DNA of 43,952 nt. It comes from a virus. Positions 14,489-23,026 of this stretch are shown here, one piece after another. The position numbers and the translations under genes are program-made. The notes under the pieces were generated by a model. It was not told the origin of the DNA and did no database searches. It was given only the letters and a program-made list of their open reading frames with translations. The stretch lies in the IMG/VR virus record IMGVR_UViG_3300025450_000049, positions 1-43,952 of that record. One strand, given 5' to 3'. How positions within the stretch are numbered: the first letter of the stretch is position 1; each line of letters opens with the position of its first letter.

Positions 14489-15393
14489 TAAATCGGTAAT
14501 TTCCTATTTTTTAGATATTTGGGGAAACACAGTCTATTAGAAACATAACCTCTATTGTATTCTTGATATCTATTTTCAGTATCAATACCAAAAATTACAG
14601 TATTACTTGGTAAAACTTGTAATTTTTTACAAAAAGTTTCTTGCGTTGATCGGTAAGTATTATAATTAAAATCGGGAGAATACAGTTTTATAAGATTCTC
14701 GCCAACTGCTGCGCCTATTCTATTAACATACGACATTTTGTGTGCAATTAGTAATGTATCATCATCGTCAATTTTAGTTAATCTCATTCCTATACGTAAA
14801 TGCGCCACTGGTAGGAATTTACTCAGACTAAACGTGATATCAGTAATTGCAGGATGCGTGAAGTCAAACACAATATCCGAACATAATCCAAAAAATGCAC
14901 AATCAACTAGTACCGGTATTCCTAAATTAGCACACGTATCTAAAGTTTGTTTATATAATGGATGTTCACATCCTGTATCAGAAAACGGATGACTAATAAT
15001 TACTACATCATTTTCTTTTAGCTCTTCATCGTCGATAAATTTCCAGTTAGGAAAATAATTTCTTCCAGATGCTTGATGATACATGTATTCACCTTTAAAC
15101 ACCCGGAGACGTTTGGTTTTATTTTTTAAATAAAACTTATCAAACGATTCAGTCGTACCATTACTATATGTAGTAACCGGAAAATTTTCTAAACCTATTA
15201 TAGTGTTTAATTTTGTAGTAGAAACCCACTCTCGATATTTTATAACAAAATCCTTATGAATTGAGTTATTATCTAAACATTGGTTGTTTAGACATAATAT
15301 AGTATTTTGTAAAACAACATTTTTGTGTGAAGAACTAACAACAGCTTCGGCTCTACCATATGGTAATTGTTTTCTCTCATCTGTTTTATTCAT
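14488..15393 (-). CDS. PLP-dependent aminotransferase-like protein (fold type I), 301 aa
   Basis: The region GIPVLVDCAFFGLC supplies the aspartate that holds the pyridine nitrogen. TFSLSKFLPVAHLRIGMRL has the SxSK Schiff-base lysine followed by the arginine/glycine pattern of class I/II aminotransferases. It is shorter than usual (301 against 350-400), with a truncated small domain, so full activity is uncertain. It overlaps the genes on both sides within the glycan-type cassette and could make an amino sugar or amino acid decoration. Confidence 0.6.
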   Translation of the reverse strand: MNKTDERKQLPYGRAEAVVSSSHKNVVLQNTILCLNNQCLDNNSIHKDFVIKYREWVSTTKLNTIIGLENFPVTTYSNGTTESFDKFYLKNKTKRLRVFKGEYMYHQASGRNYFPNWKFIDDEELKENDVVIISHPFSDTGCEHPLYKQTLDTCANLGIPVLVDCAFFGLCSDIVFDFTHPAITDITFSLSKFLPVAHLRIGMRLTKIDDDDTLLIAHKMSYVNRIGAAVGENLIKLYSPDFNYNTYRSTQETFCKKLQVLPSNTVIFGIDTENRYQEYNRGYVSNRLCFPKYLKNRKLPI

Positions 15394-16237
15394 TAATGTA
15401 CCTAAATTCAGTTTGTTTATAATTTCTTACATTAGTGCCTAAAAAATACAAACTTAGATAAAATTGTGTTTTGTTAAAGATACTTATTTTTATCGAAGGA
15501 GCATTGTGAGCAGAGTTGAAAAGAATTTTAGATTTTATCATGTGTTCGGGCCAACTGTCTAATTCCTGCTTGACTAAATCTATAGTATTATCCTCTGCTA
15601 GTATGTTAATTCCTCGTTTTAAATTATTATAAAAAATATCCTTATGCAGTTTTATACATTCGTCAATATTGCAATTTTCAACATTTAGTGCAAAAAGAGG
15701 AAAACCGTAATAATTAACTAGATTTGCATATACATTGTATTGATCTTTAAAATTTAATTTAACTAACAAATCGTCAACCGAATGATATGTATCGATAGTA
15801 ACAACTGAAGTATCTGTAATATTTTGATAAAAAGCTAACCACTTAGTCTGATTAAATGCGCTATATACTAACTCTCTCAATAATCCCGGATGCATCTCCC
15901 AGTGATGTAATTTAAAATTCCAAGTTGATTGAACAGGAAATGTAAACCCAGTAGTTAAGTAATCGTTAATTAACCATTGTAACTTAAAGAAGTCTCGATC
16001 TTCTATGTAATTAAGATGATCTTTCCACTTAAATTCGAGTAAAGAAAGAGGCAACGACATAACAGGATCAACCGTTCTATCAATTTCGATTAATTGAAAT
16101 TTAAAATTATTATAATATTGTTTACAGTAATTCCAATTATTATATACGTTATTATCAGTATGTATTATATTGGAAAATTTTGGAAGAAGGTCTTTTAATC
16201 GGTCAACTTCCTCTCTAGTCATATAGTATATGTCCAA
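15386..16237 (-). CDS. Hypothetical protein of the glycan-type cassette, 283 aa
   Basis: No motif recognised. Rich in Tyr, Asn and Trp (NNWNYCKQYYNNFKF; FKLHHWEMHPGLL), like other enzymes in this cassette. Overlaps both neighbours, so it is probably cotranslated with the aminotransferase-like and oxygenase genes. Confidence 0.6.
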   Translation of the reverse strand: MDIYYMTREEVDRLKDLLPKFSNIIHTDNNVYNNWNYCKQYYNNFKFQLIEIDRTVDPVMSLPLSLLEFKWKDHLNYIEDRDFFKLQWLINDYLTTGFTFPVQSTWNFKLHHWEMHPGLLRELVYSAFNQTKWLAFYQNITDTSVVTIDTYHSVDDLLVKLNFKDQYNVYANLVNYYGFPLFALNVENCNIDECIKLHKDIFYNNLKRGINILAEDNTIDLVKQELDSWPEHMIKSKILFNSAHNAPSIKISIFNKTQFYLSLYFLGTNVRNYKQTEFRYINE

Positions 16238-16758
16238 TAATTAATTTGTAAACATCTACGTATTTTATCAAACTTCGTTTCTGGATAACTATGCATTGTA
16301 TGTTTGGCAGGAACAAAGAAAAAACATCGATTATCTTTTACTGGAATTCTGTATCCGTTTTCCAATTCAGTACCTGGATACAGTTGTTCATAATCTGTGT
16401 ATAAAATAGCAGTTAGCTTTTTTTCTAAGTGGTCATGATGTGGATCGAGGTAGAATAACCCGTAATCACTAATAACTTCGACTCTCGGATATAATCCCTC
16501 AAATGACTGACTAGTAACAGATTCGAAAAAATCTCTATATTCTCCTTGATGTAAACTTTGGTACAATTTATACAAGTTTGGATAAGCATCTTGCACTTGC
16601 TCATTAATAAACAATCGCTGGCTACCAACTCTACGACCGTAGTTTATTTGCTCATTCACATGGTTAACATTTTTAACTTCAGCAAGGCATTCGGGTGTAA
16701 GAAATTCATCTACTATCCAATGCATCCACGGATCTTTAATCTCTTGCATTCCTATCAT
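16219..16758 (-). CDS. 2-oxoglutarate/Fe(II) oxygenase (prolyl-hydroxylase-like), 179 aa
   Basis: The double-stranded beta-helix part carries DPHHDHLEKK (HxD iron ligands), then a distal His (KHTMHSY) and an Arg for 2-oxoglutarate (KIRRCLQINYW). Family members hydroxylate proteins or small molecules. Three 2OG-type genes occur in this window, always within sugar or amino-acid modification cassettes. The substrate is unknown. Confidence 0.7.
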   Translation of the reverse strand: MIGMQEIKDPWMHWIVDEFLTPECLAEVKNVNHVNEQINYGRRVGSQRLFINEQVQDAYPNLYKLYQSLHQGEYRDFFESVTSQSFEGLYPRVEVISDYGLFYLDPHHDHLEKKLTAILYTDYEQLYPGTELENGYRIPVKDNRCFFFVPAKHTMHSYPETKFDKIRRCLQINYWTYTI

Positions 16759-17591
16759 GAAAATAAGCTCTCTCGAAAAATTTCTGCACTTTCTTTACCT
16801 AACAATGTTCCGTCAATTGCACATCGATTACACGGATTACAATTTTTCCGATTTCCATTAATTAAGTTATGTCTGTATGTATTTAAATTATTTCCGAGCC
16901 AAATATTTTCAATAGTATCTATTAATACGTTTCCTATAAAACTTGATCTGCTCCAATCATTGTTACATACTAACACATCCCCATTACAATCAATAAACAT
17001 TTTATAAAATGGTACATAACATGGTCTGTTGATGTTGAGTATTTTCGAGTTTTTATTAGCTAAATCAATTCTATTTACTAGGTGCAAATTATAATTAACT
17101 GATTTATCATAATGATGCCGCAATATTAAAGATACTGGGAGATTTTTTGCTAATGTCTGAAATTTCTCAGTATCATCTTTATCATACATACTGATCGAAA
17201 TTGTATCACATCCAGCATTTATAAGTTCTTTTATCTTGTCACGGGTTAAATAGTCACCGTTAGTTTGAACTTCTAACCATTTTATTCGTGTAATAGTTTT
17301 TCGTACTATAGAAACACATTCAACAAGATTAGAATGTAACAACGGTTCTCCAAGACCATCAAACCCAACTCTCCCTTCAAAATTTATAGCTTCTAAGTCG
17401 TTAGCTATTTTTGTTACAACTTCTAAACTTACTTCGGTGTTTAATGTAGGATATAGTAATTCATCACTTCTCGGACAAATTATACATGTTCGATTACAGC
17501 GTTCTACTGGATTTATTACAACACTACGCAATGTAGTACGTAAATCATATGATCCTTGTTCTTGTTGTTGGCGTAAAGTGAATATATCCAC
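16755..17591 (-). CDS. Radical SAM protein with SPASM-like C-terminus, 278 aa
   Basis: The 4Fe-4S/SAM motif is RCNRTCIICPR (CxxxCxxC) near residue 30, followed by GFDGLGEPLLH (the GxGE motif). The C-terminal cysteines (CYVPF, DCNGDVLVC, CNPCNRC) suggest an auxiliary cluster as in SPASM proteins. I start it at GTG 17591, because the longer frame runs back through tRNA-Ala and the tRNA-Asn spacer. Radical SAM/SPASM enzymes modify peptides or sugars. The neighbours (oxygenase, aminotransferase) fit either a modified peptide or a modified sugar. Confidence 0.75.
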   Translation of the reverse strand: MDIFTLRQQQEQGSYDLRTTLRSVVINPVERCNRTCIICPRSDELLYPTLNTEVSLEVVTKIANDLEAINFEGRVGFDGLGEPLLHSNLVECVSIVRKTITRIKWLEVQTNGDYLTRDKIKELINAGCDTISISMYDKDDTEKFQTLAKNLPVSLILRHHYDKSVNYNLHLVNRIDLANKNSKILNINRPCYVPFYKMFIDCNGDVLVCNNDWSRSSFIGNVLIDTIENIWLGNNLNTYRHNLINGNRKNCNPCNRCAIDGTLLGKESAEIFRESLFS

Positions 17592-17605
17592 ATCTTTTCT
17601 TAAAA

Positions 17606-17681
17606 TGGTGGAGTTGACAGGGATCGAACCTGCGACATCCAGAATGCAAATCTGGCGCTCTCCCAACTGAGCTACAACCCC
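17606..17681 (-). tRNA. tRNA-Ala(TGC)
   Basis: Acceptor GGGGTTG/CAACTCC, anticodon arm CCAGA TTTGCAT TCTGG, T-arm GCAGG/CCTGT, CCA encoded. Confidence 0.95.
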
Positions 17682-17687
17682 TTAAAT

Positions 17688-17764
17688 TGGCTGGCAAGGA
17701 GGGGATCGAACCCCCGACCCAGTGATTAACAGTCACTTGCTACTACCGTCTGAGCTACTTGCCA
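17688..17764 (-). tRNA. tRNA-Asn(GTT), first copy
   Basis: Acceptor TGGCAAG/CTTGCCA, anticodon arm AGTGA CTGTTAA TCACT, CCA encoded. Confidence 0.95.
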
Positions 17765-17789
17765 AGTACTCTTTATATATCATTTAAAT

Positions 17790-17882
17790 TGGCGGAGAGT
17801 GAGGGATTCGAACCCTCGGACCAGGTTTCCCTAATCGACAGATTAGCAATCTGCTGGTTTAAACCAACTCACCCAACTCTCC
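17790..17882 (-). tRNA. tRNA-Ser(GCT)
   Basis: Class II tRNA with long variable arm (GATTAGGGAAACCTGGTC). Anticodon arm GCAGA TTGCTAA TCTGT, acceptor GGAGAGT/ACTCTCC, CCA encoded. Confidence 0.95.
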
Positions 17883-17887
17883 TAATT

Positions 17888-17973
17888 TGGTACCTAAGGC
17901 CGGACTCGAACCGGCATGCTTTATGGGCGACAGATTTTAAGTCTGTTGTGTCTACCTATTCCACCACTCAGGC
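17888..17973 (-). tRNA. tRNA-Leu(TAA)
   Basis: Class II, D-arm with GGTAGACA, anticodon arm ACAGA CTTAAAA TCTGT, T-arm GCCGG/CCGGC, CCA encoded. It is the only ordinary tRNA-Leu in the window. Confidence 0.95.
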
Positions 17974-17994
17974 ATAATTCTTTTGTATTTACTA

Positions 17995-18087
17995 AACAGG
18001 ATCTTTTATTGTAAAGGATTTGAACCTTCTAAAACTGAGTATAAATCAGTTTATTTTCCATTAAGGTTTGCTGTAAAGATCCTAAAA
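17995..18087 (-). ncRNA. Handle RNA d (Ile-anticodon-like and T-arm)
   Basis: AGGATCT/AGATCCT helix extended to 9 bp, bulge TTACAGCAAACC. Inside are an anticodon-arm-like hairpin ACTGA TTTATAC TCAGT (TAT triplet after U33) and a T-arm GAAGG TTCAAAT CCTTT. The segments that should be D-arm and inner acceptor do not pair as in a tRNA. Either a tRNA mimic or a decayed tRNA-Ile carried on the handle. Confidence 0.7.
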
Positions 18088-18088
18088 T

Positions 18089-18166
18089 TGGCGGGCTGTA
18101 CGGGATTCGAACCCGTGGTCTCTGGCGTGACAGGCCAGCGCATTAGGCCGACTATGCTAACAACCC
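18089..18166 (-). tRNA. tRNA-Asp(GTC), first copy
   Basis: Acceptor GGGTTGT/ACAGCCC, anticodon arm CTGGC CTGTCAC GCCAG, CCA encoded. The 5' end is 1 base after the stop codon of the glycosyltransferase gene. Confidence 0.95.
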
Positions 18167-18167
18167 T

Positions 18168-19232
18168 TTAATTCTTTTTAAAATATCTACTCCAAATAAG
18201 TTTAGTCTCATTTGTGTATTTTGTCAAGCCTCGTTGATTTAACCACACATTAATTTGAGGGTGGTCAAACGTTGCTTGCAATTTAAGTGCAATATCTTGA
18301 CTTTTTACAGGGTCTGCATGAGTCCAGTTAGTCATCCACGGAATTTCTGCACTTCCTACAACCGGAACTCCTTGACTAATTAAATCTGCACTAACAATAT
18401 TAAAAGTCTCGCTTAAACTAACTTGTAATCCGATATCCATCTCTGCACAAATCTGCAAAAATTCTTCTCGAGGCATCCATCCATGTATAATCAACTCGTG
18501 TCCGGAACTTGCTAATTGTTCAAATAACGCTTTTAAGTTATTAAACACAGGTTCGCCTTTCATTTCATATCTGCCTGAATTAACATGAAAATGTAACTTT
18601 TTACCTACAGCATCTGCAAACTTAATTGCCGCCATTGCTTGTAACAGATGATTTTTTAACGGGCGAACGGCGCCAAAACATCCTACATTAATGTAATCTT
18701 TTTCAAAATTATGTTCCTTCTTTTTATAGAAATTAGGATAATAATTTGGAAGATATATAACTTTTTCTTCGGTATGTTTTTCAGGCCACTTATTACGAAT
18801 TCTTAAATAAGTTCTAATTTCCTGTAAGATTTTAGGTGAATTACATGCAACTATAACATTACGATACCCGCTATATTCGCCTATCCAATCCATTGCAATT
18901 CCTTCACCAGCAATGAATGGTGTGTCGCTATGTAATCTAACAATCCAAGATACATCAGGGTGCAATTTTTGTAGTGCGCTAAATTTTGTAGGCACTACCC
19001 ATAATGCTTCGATTATAACATGAGTTGGTTTGTATTCAGTAACTTCGCGATCAATGCAATTATTATCTTCAACAACTACAATTTTTGTTTCTATATTTTC
19101 TCTAATCAACATTTTATTCATAAAGTTGACCGAATTGTATAGACCTGTAGTAAGATTAATTTTATCGTGTTCTATTGGGTTGTAATCATGTCGTCTTTTA
19201 AGTATAAACAACACTCTTGGTTTTGTAATCAT
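18168..19232 (-). CDS. Glycosyltransferase family 1/4-like protein, 354 aa
   Basis: An N-terminal Rossmann half, then INVGCFGAVRPLKNH (the start of the GT4 nucleotide-sugar domain) and the C-terminal MDIGLQVSLSETFNIVSADLISQGVPVVGS, the typical E-x7-E-like donor-binding block of GT-B retaining enzymes. It transfers a sugar from a nucleotide donor; acceptor unknown. AAGGAT precedes the ATG and a perfect TATAAATA late-promoter box is at 19254-19261, so it is a late gene. A role in glycosylating virion or cell-surface structures is inferred. Confidence 0.8.
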   Translation of the reverse strand: MITKPRVLFILKRRHDYNPIEHDKINLTTGLYNSVNFMNKMLIRENIETKIVVVEDNNCIDREVTEYKPTHVIIEALWVVPTKFSALQKLHPDVSWIVRLHSDTPFIAGEGIAMDWIGEYSGYRNVIVACNSPKILQEIRTYLRIRNKWPEKHTEEKVIYLPNYYPNFYKKKEHNFEKDYINVGCFGAVRPLKNHLLQAMAAIKFADAVGKKLHFHVNSGRYEMKGEPVFNNLKALFEQLASSGHELIIHGWMPREEFLQICAEMDIGLQVSLSETFNIVSADLISQGVPVVGSAEIPWMTNWTHADPVKSQDIALKLQATFDHPQINVWLNQRGLTKYTNETKLIWSRYFKKN

Positions 19233-19253
19233 TTGAGTATCCTTAGTTTCGAC

Positions 19254-19261
19254 TATTTATA
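19254..19261 (-). promoter_or_regulatory. T4-type late promoter box TATAAATA
   Basis: Exact match to the T4 late -10 consensus, 22 bases upstream of the glycosyltransferase ATG, with a ribosome site in between. Confidence 0.7.
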
Positions 19262-19295
19262 ATTAGTATGATTACAATAACATTAGAGAGAAAAA

Positions 19296-20348
19296 TCAAA
19301 AATACGATTCTAACTTACCTTTTCGTTTAACATCTAAAGTAACACAATGAAATCCGCCACTTAATGTACGTGCTTGTCTCATAGGAAGTCCAATTGTTTC
19401 AATTCCCCATTTATCTAATTCTCTCCTTAGTTCATTTTGATTTTCATCGCAAATTACTAATTCTGGATTTACGGATAAAAAATTAAGTCCTATATACTTG
19501 CTACAAGGACTAACTCCGTTTTCCAAATTGCTTCCGATATCAACTACATTTTCACCGGGAAAGAAAATTTTATCCCATGACTCGAAAATTGGAGGATACC
19601 AATTAGGGTTGCAACGATCACCATTAAATAAAACTAATCCGGGCCTCAATGGAATTACGGTAGAATCAAAATGGCTGAAACTATAGTATTTTTCTGCAAG
19701 ATGAATATTATATCTATCTCCGACAATACTTTTTAACCAGTCATAACCTAATTTATTTCCGCTATTGCTTACTTGAAACAACAAATCTTTTCCTAATCGT
19801 ACTATATTAGGAGCATCGAATACTATTTCCTTGTTTAATAGTGTTGGTTCTACAAGATCATCTAATTGATAACTATCATCATTTAAAATAGGCTTTGGAG
19901 CACATATCCACCTTGTGCCTTCGGACATCCATTTATATAATAAATCATAATATGCTCGAGTTTCGAAATATCTTGCTCGCATAGGACTAGGACATTCGAT
20001 AATAGTGTTATCTAGAGGAAGTAATAAGTCTCTGGGACAATATGTATACCATCCGGTAGTTTTCCATTCCGGTGTAGAAAATTCTTTACTATGATCGATC
20101 GGCGTTGGCCTATGTACAATCACACCTAAAGTTTTTAACTCTGTCGCAAGCCTATCTAAATCTTCGTTAGCTTCATCAATTACGGTTTGATTGTGAGATC
20201 CTTGCAACTTTTTAATGTTTTCAACGGTTTCCCCTGCATAACAAAAGCTATGGGTACTCTTATTAATTGTCGGCAGCATTGCATAATCAGCAATTCCGAC
20301 AACTATTTCTTCTAGTTGATCCCAATCGTTATGACTTTGGACCGGCAT
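19296..20348 (-). CDS. Amidinotransferase (glycine/inosamine type), 350 aa
   Basis: The N-terminus (MPVQSHNDWDQLEEIVVG) and the C-terminal GGFHCVTLDV with the catalytic Cys match the GATM/StrB family; SHFDS supplies the His-Asp pair. These enzymes move an amidino group from arginine to an amine, making guanidinoacetate or a guanidinylated sugar. Next to 2OG oxygenase and glycosyltransferase genes, amidination of a sugar or a protein-linked amine is plausible. Full length and key residues present. Confidence 0.85.
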   Translation of the reverse strand: MPVQSHNDWDQLEEIVVGIADYAMLPTINKSTHSFCYAGETVENIKKLQGSHNQTVIDEANEDLDRLATELKTLGVIVHRPTPIDHSKEFSTPEWKTTGWYTYCPRDLLLPLDNTIIECPSPMRARYFETRAYYDLLYKWMSEGTRWICAPKPILNDDSYQLDDLVEPTLLNKEIVFDAPNIVRLGKDLLFQVSNSGNKLGYDWLKSIVGDRYNIHLAEKYYSFSHFDSTVIPLRPGLVLFNGDRCNPNWYPPIFESWDKIFFPGENVVDIGSNLENGVSPCSKYIGLNFLSVNPELVICDENQNELRRELDKWGIETIGLPMRQARTLSGGFHCVTLDVKRKGKLESYF

Positions 20349-20872
20349 TAAAGAATAAACCCCGAAATCTGCATAGTAAATTTAGGTTCTAACCCTGCGT
20401 TTGCACTAAGGTGTAATGTTTCTCGATCCCACATATGTCCTTGTCCAGCAGTCCAATGCGTAGAGATATTATCTCCATATTGTAAAAAATGCCCTAGTTT
20501 CCAATCTTGAAGATAGATATTAGCTCTAACTTTAGATTCGGTTCTGTCGGGATGTCGCAGTTTAATCTGATAAAATTCGTCTCTATGAGCTGGTATTACG
20601 CATCCTGGATCTTGTCGAATAGTGCTTATAGTAATAACTTCCATGCCTAATTGACGTCCAATTTCTTGAAAATCAAGTTGAGTGTTATCCCACCATAATT
20701 GTCGTATTAAAGTGTTCTGATAACAATAACTAGTTGGAAGACCGCCGTACTTATCATAAGTATCTTTTTGTTCTACCACTAGATAATTAATACAACTAGA
20801 TTCATTGGAATCATAATCAGCATTGATTACAAATTTAAAATCGTAGTCTAACGTTATATTAAGAGGTTTCAT
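20348..20872 (-). CDS. 2OG-Fe(II)/cupin-type hydroxylase, 174 aa
   Basis: VIPAHRDEFYQIKL gives the HxD ligands; WTAGQGHMWDRETLHLSANAG supplies the distal His; FTMQISGF ends the jelly roll. It is clearly related to the protein at 36362-36865 (both have a YLQDWKxGH / FLEDWKPGH segment), so the two are paralogues. Stop and start overlap with the amidinotransferase (TAATG-like), suggesting they act together. Confidence 0.7.
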   Translation of the reverse strand: MKPLNITLDYDFKFVINADYDSNESSCINYLVVEQKDTYDKYGGLPTSYCYQNTLIRQLWWDNTQLDFQEIGRQLGMEVITISTIRQDPGCVIPAHRDEFYQIKLRHPDRTESKVRANIYLQDWKLGHFLQYGDNISTHWTAGQGHMWDRETLHLSANAGLEPKFTMQISGFIL

Positions 20873-22148
20873 GATATCCTGTGTTTTTTATGTAATTTTC
20901 TATTCTCTCATGCATGAAATTATAGTTATGTTCTATAATCGGTAATGCTTTTTCGTACAGGGTTTCGAGATTGTTTGATATAATGATATTTTCAAATAAT
21001 TTTAGAACAGTTTGTATTCGTTCTCCATCATCATCGATATTGTCGTATTCTTCGGACCAAATGCTGTTAAATGTTTTATACCCCTTTTCCCTTAAAGATT
21101 GTAAAGTATGTTTAGGTCCTATAATAAGGAAAAGATGTTTATATAATATCGATCTGTAAGTTTTTTCTGTAATCATGTAACTGTCTACGGTCATACATCC
21201 TTCGCCGATTAAACTTAGATAACTATCGTTGTAGTATTTTTCTAAATCTGGCGAATTGTTAAACCCGTAATATTGATCTTTATGAAGAGTCCTATCAAAA
21301 TCTGATACAGGAGGTTGATCTAATGTAATTCCTTGATCATTTTCCTTCCAATAGCTTAATGATAAGCTAATCTCATTATTAAAAATACCTGAATAACTAT
21401 CTAACAAGTCTCGGGCCACATCTATTAACGATCTTCCGGTGATAGTATCATGACTAGGAATACTGTTATATCCCAAATCTAATAAATTATGAGATAATAT
21501 ATATGTATGTGCCAAAATTCGTTCTGGTGTATATCTACGACACAAATTAATGTATTTCTTACTTTTATGATTAATTATCAATCCAGTTGTATTATACAAT
21601 TTTTTAGCCGATATCTCCCAATAAGGAACATCAACAATTGAACGATAGTATTTTAAACTTCCAATAACTCTGATCCAGTCCTCTTTAGGATATGTCCAAG
21701 GTGTCCATATTTCAAAATTAATTTCGCCTAAATGACTTAAAAGTCTATTACCTATAATTTTAATATCCTGTAACGTTAACGTCTCGATAAAAATCGAAAG
21801 TGCTAATGTTACTTTCTTTTTTTTAATTAATTCGATTATTTTCTCATCAATGTAACTGGTCCAATGATTCATACCATAATCATATAATTCAGGATAATCT
21901 CCCGCGTTCCGATTTAAATGTACAAAATAATAAATTTTATCGTCTTTTGTAAGAAAATTTGATGATAAAATGGTACTTTTATGGATAGGTGTTAATTGAA
22001 GAAATAATGAATCATTTTTAAATTTAACGTTTGATGTTCTAGACAGTTTATAACGATGTTCATTAAATTCTTCATAGGACATATTAAATCCATTTGGAAT
22101 TACTGATTCTTTTGTAAAATAATCATGAACTACAAATATTCTTTTCAT
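20859..22148 (-). CDS. Glycosyltransferase-like protein, 429 aa
   Basis: Starts MKRIFVVHDYFTKES (16 residues of the longer frame belong to the tRNA-Ser upstream). The C-terminal block MITEKTYRSILYKHLFLIIGPK..LREKGYKTFNSIWSEEYDN resembles the exostosin/GT10-like end of phage and capsule glycosyltransferases. It is shared with the plus-strand gene at 24562, so the two are paralogous. Overlaps the hydroxylase start by 14 bases. Donor and acceptor unknown. Confidence 0.6.
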   Translation of the reverse strand: MKRIFVVHDYFTKESVIPNGFNMSYEEFNEHRYKLSRTSNVKFKNDSLFLQLTPIHKSTILSSNFLTKDDKIYYFVHLNRNAGDYPELYDYGMNHWTSYIDEKIIELIKKKKVTLALSIFIETLTLQDIKIIGNRLLSHLGEINFEIWTPWTYPKEDWIRVIGSLKYYRSIVDVPYWEISAKKLYNTTGLIINHKSKKYINLCRRYTPERILAHTYILSHNLLDLGYNSIPSHDTITGRSLIDVARDLLDSYSGIFNNEISLSLSYWKENDQGITLDQPPVSDFDRTLHKDQYYGFNNSPDLEKYYNDSYLSLIGEGCMTVDSYMITEKTYRSILYKHLFLIIGPKHTLQSLREKGYKTFNSIWSEEYDNIDDDGERIQTVLKLFENIIISNNLETLYEKALPIIEHNYNFMHERIENYIKNTGYHETS

Positions 22149-22168
22149 ATTGTAGTTATTATGTAAAT

Positions 22169-22261
22169 TGGAGGAAGGTGTGGGATTCGAACCCACGGAC
22201 GGTTATTAGCCGCCGACAGTTTTCAAGACTGTTCCAATAAGCCAGACTCTGGCAACCTTCC
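22169..22261 (-). tRNA. tRNA-Ser(TGA)
   Basis: Class II with long variable arm, anticodon arm ACAGT CTTGAAA ACTGT, acceptor GGAAGGT/ACCTTCC, CCA encoded. Confidence 0.95.
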
Positions 22262-22263
22262 GA

Positions 22264-22450
22264 AAAAATTTGTTGTAAACGTTCCGCCTCCCTCATTCGG
22301 AACCATTTTAACCGTTTATACTAGGCCGGCCGGTACAGAGGTACGTAGTAATAGTTGGTACAAGGTTACTAGTTTAGCCTCATCGCGGAGATCACCTGCT
22401 CACAAAGTTTTCGACGCTTTGCTTTCCCAACATCTACTTTACAACAAAAC
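22264..22450 (-). ncRNA. Structured noncoding block with 11-bp terminal helix
   Basis: The two ends are a perfect inverted repeat TTTGTTGTAAA/TTTACAACAAA. The interior is GC-richer and holds GGCCGGCC, GGCGGAACG and GCAAAGCGTCGAAAACTTTG-type hairpins. No ORF of note. Probably a stable RNA or spacer of unknown role. Confidence 0.5.
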
Positions 22451-22527
22451 TGGTACCCCTAGTCGGATTCGAACCAACACTGAATGCGTTCTAAGCGCAT
22501 CACCTCTACCAATTGGGCTATAGGGGC
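22451..22527 (-). tRNA. tRNA with UAG anticodon but class I body
   Basis: A complete cloverleaf: acceptor GCCCCTA/TAGGGGT, D-arm, anticodon arm ATGCG CTTAGAA CGCAT, T-arm GTTGG/CCGAC, CCA encoded. The anticodon TAG would read CUA (Leu), but the variable loop is only 5 nt, whereas bacterial tRNA-Leu is always class II. Its charging is therefore uncertain. Bases 8-10 (TAG) are the stop codon of the HNH gene upstream. Confidence 0.85.
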
Positions 22528-22973
22528 AATTTTCTTTTTTTACCGCCTTTATGATTTGCGGCAATTTTTCTTTTATGTTCTTCGCTTTTAGGTTTACCAG
22601 CATTTGCTTTTCCGCCCGCTGATTTATCACCTTTTGCTTGTAATTTCTTTGCTTCTTCTAAGCCATATTTTTCAACAGTTCTTTCCCAAATAGTTTTTTC
22701 ACCATTTGTTTTTTGGTCCAACTTGTTTTCTTGTGCTGTTCCCCAATACAAATGATTAGGATTACTACACCTTTGATTATTACAAGCGTGACATATATGT
22801 ATCTTGTGTCCCGACGGAATCGTAGTATCTAACAAATGTGCCATTAAACCTTTACAATAACTCGATAATCCTCCATTTTGCGGACCACCTCGTTCAATAC
22901 ACGGTTCAGACAGATTCAAATGTGATTGTCTATTCTGTTTCGACTCTGTGATGTATTCTTCTATTAGTTTCAT
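22518..22973 (-). CDS. HNH homing-type endonuclease, 151 aa
   Basis: HNH core HKIHICHACNNQRCSNPNHLYWGTAQENKLD, with the C..C and C..H zinc/HNH pattern. Related to the free-standing HNH enzymes of T4-like phages. The basic tail includes the NUMOD-like GKPKSEEHKRKIAANHKGG. The reading frame ends exactly at U8-A9-G10 of the following tRNA. A GATAAATAG box lies just upstream of the ATG, and a broken tRNA-Leu 5' half abuts the start. Confidence 0.85.
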   Translation of the reverse strand: MKLIEEYITESKQNRQSHLNLSEPCIERGGPQNGGLSSYCKGLMAHLLDTTIPSGHKIHICHACNNQRCSNPNHLYWGTAQENKLDQKTNGEKTIWERTVEKYGLEEAKKLQAKGDKSAGGKANAGKPKSEEHKRKIAANHKGGKKRKLPL

Positions 22974-22990
22974 ACATCTATTTATCTATT

Positions 22991-23019
22991 CAAAGTGTCT
23001 ACCATTCCACCACCCGGGC
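22991..23019 (-). pseudogene. Orphan 5' half of a tRNA-Leu
   Basis: GCCCGGG then TGGTGGAATGGTAGACAC is a Leu-type acceptor strand and D-arm. The sequence then diverges into AT-rich DNA with a GATAAATAG box and the HNH start codon. No matching 3' half (needs CCCGGGC) is nearby. Confidence 0.65.
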
Positions 23020-23026
23020 AAAAACT

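Noticed and set aside
22451-22527. Amber suppressor tRNA
   Set aside because: The anticodon is UAG (reads CUA); an amber suppressor would need CUA as anticodon.
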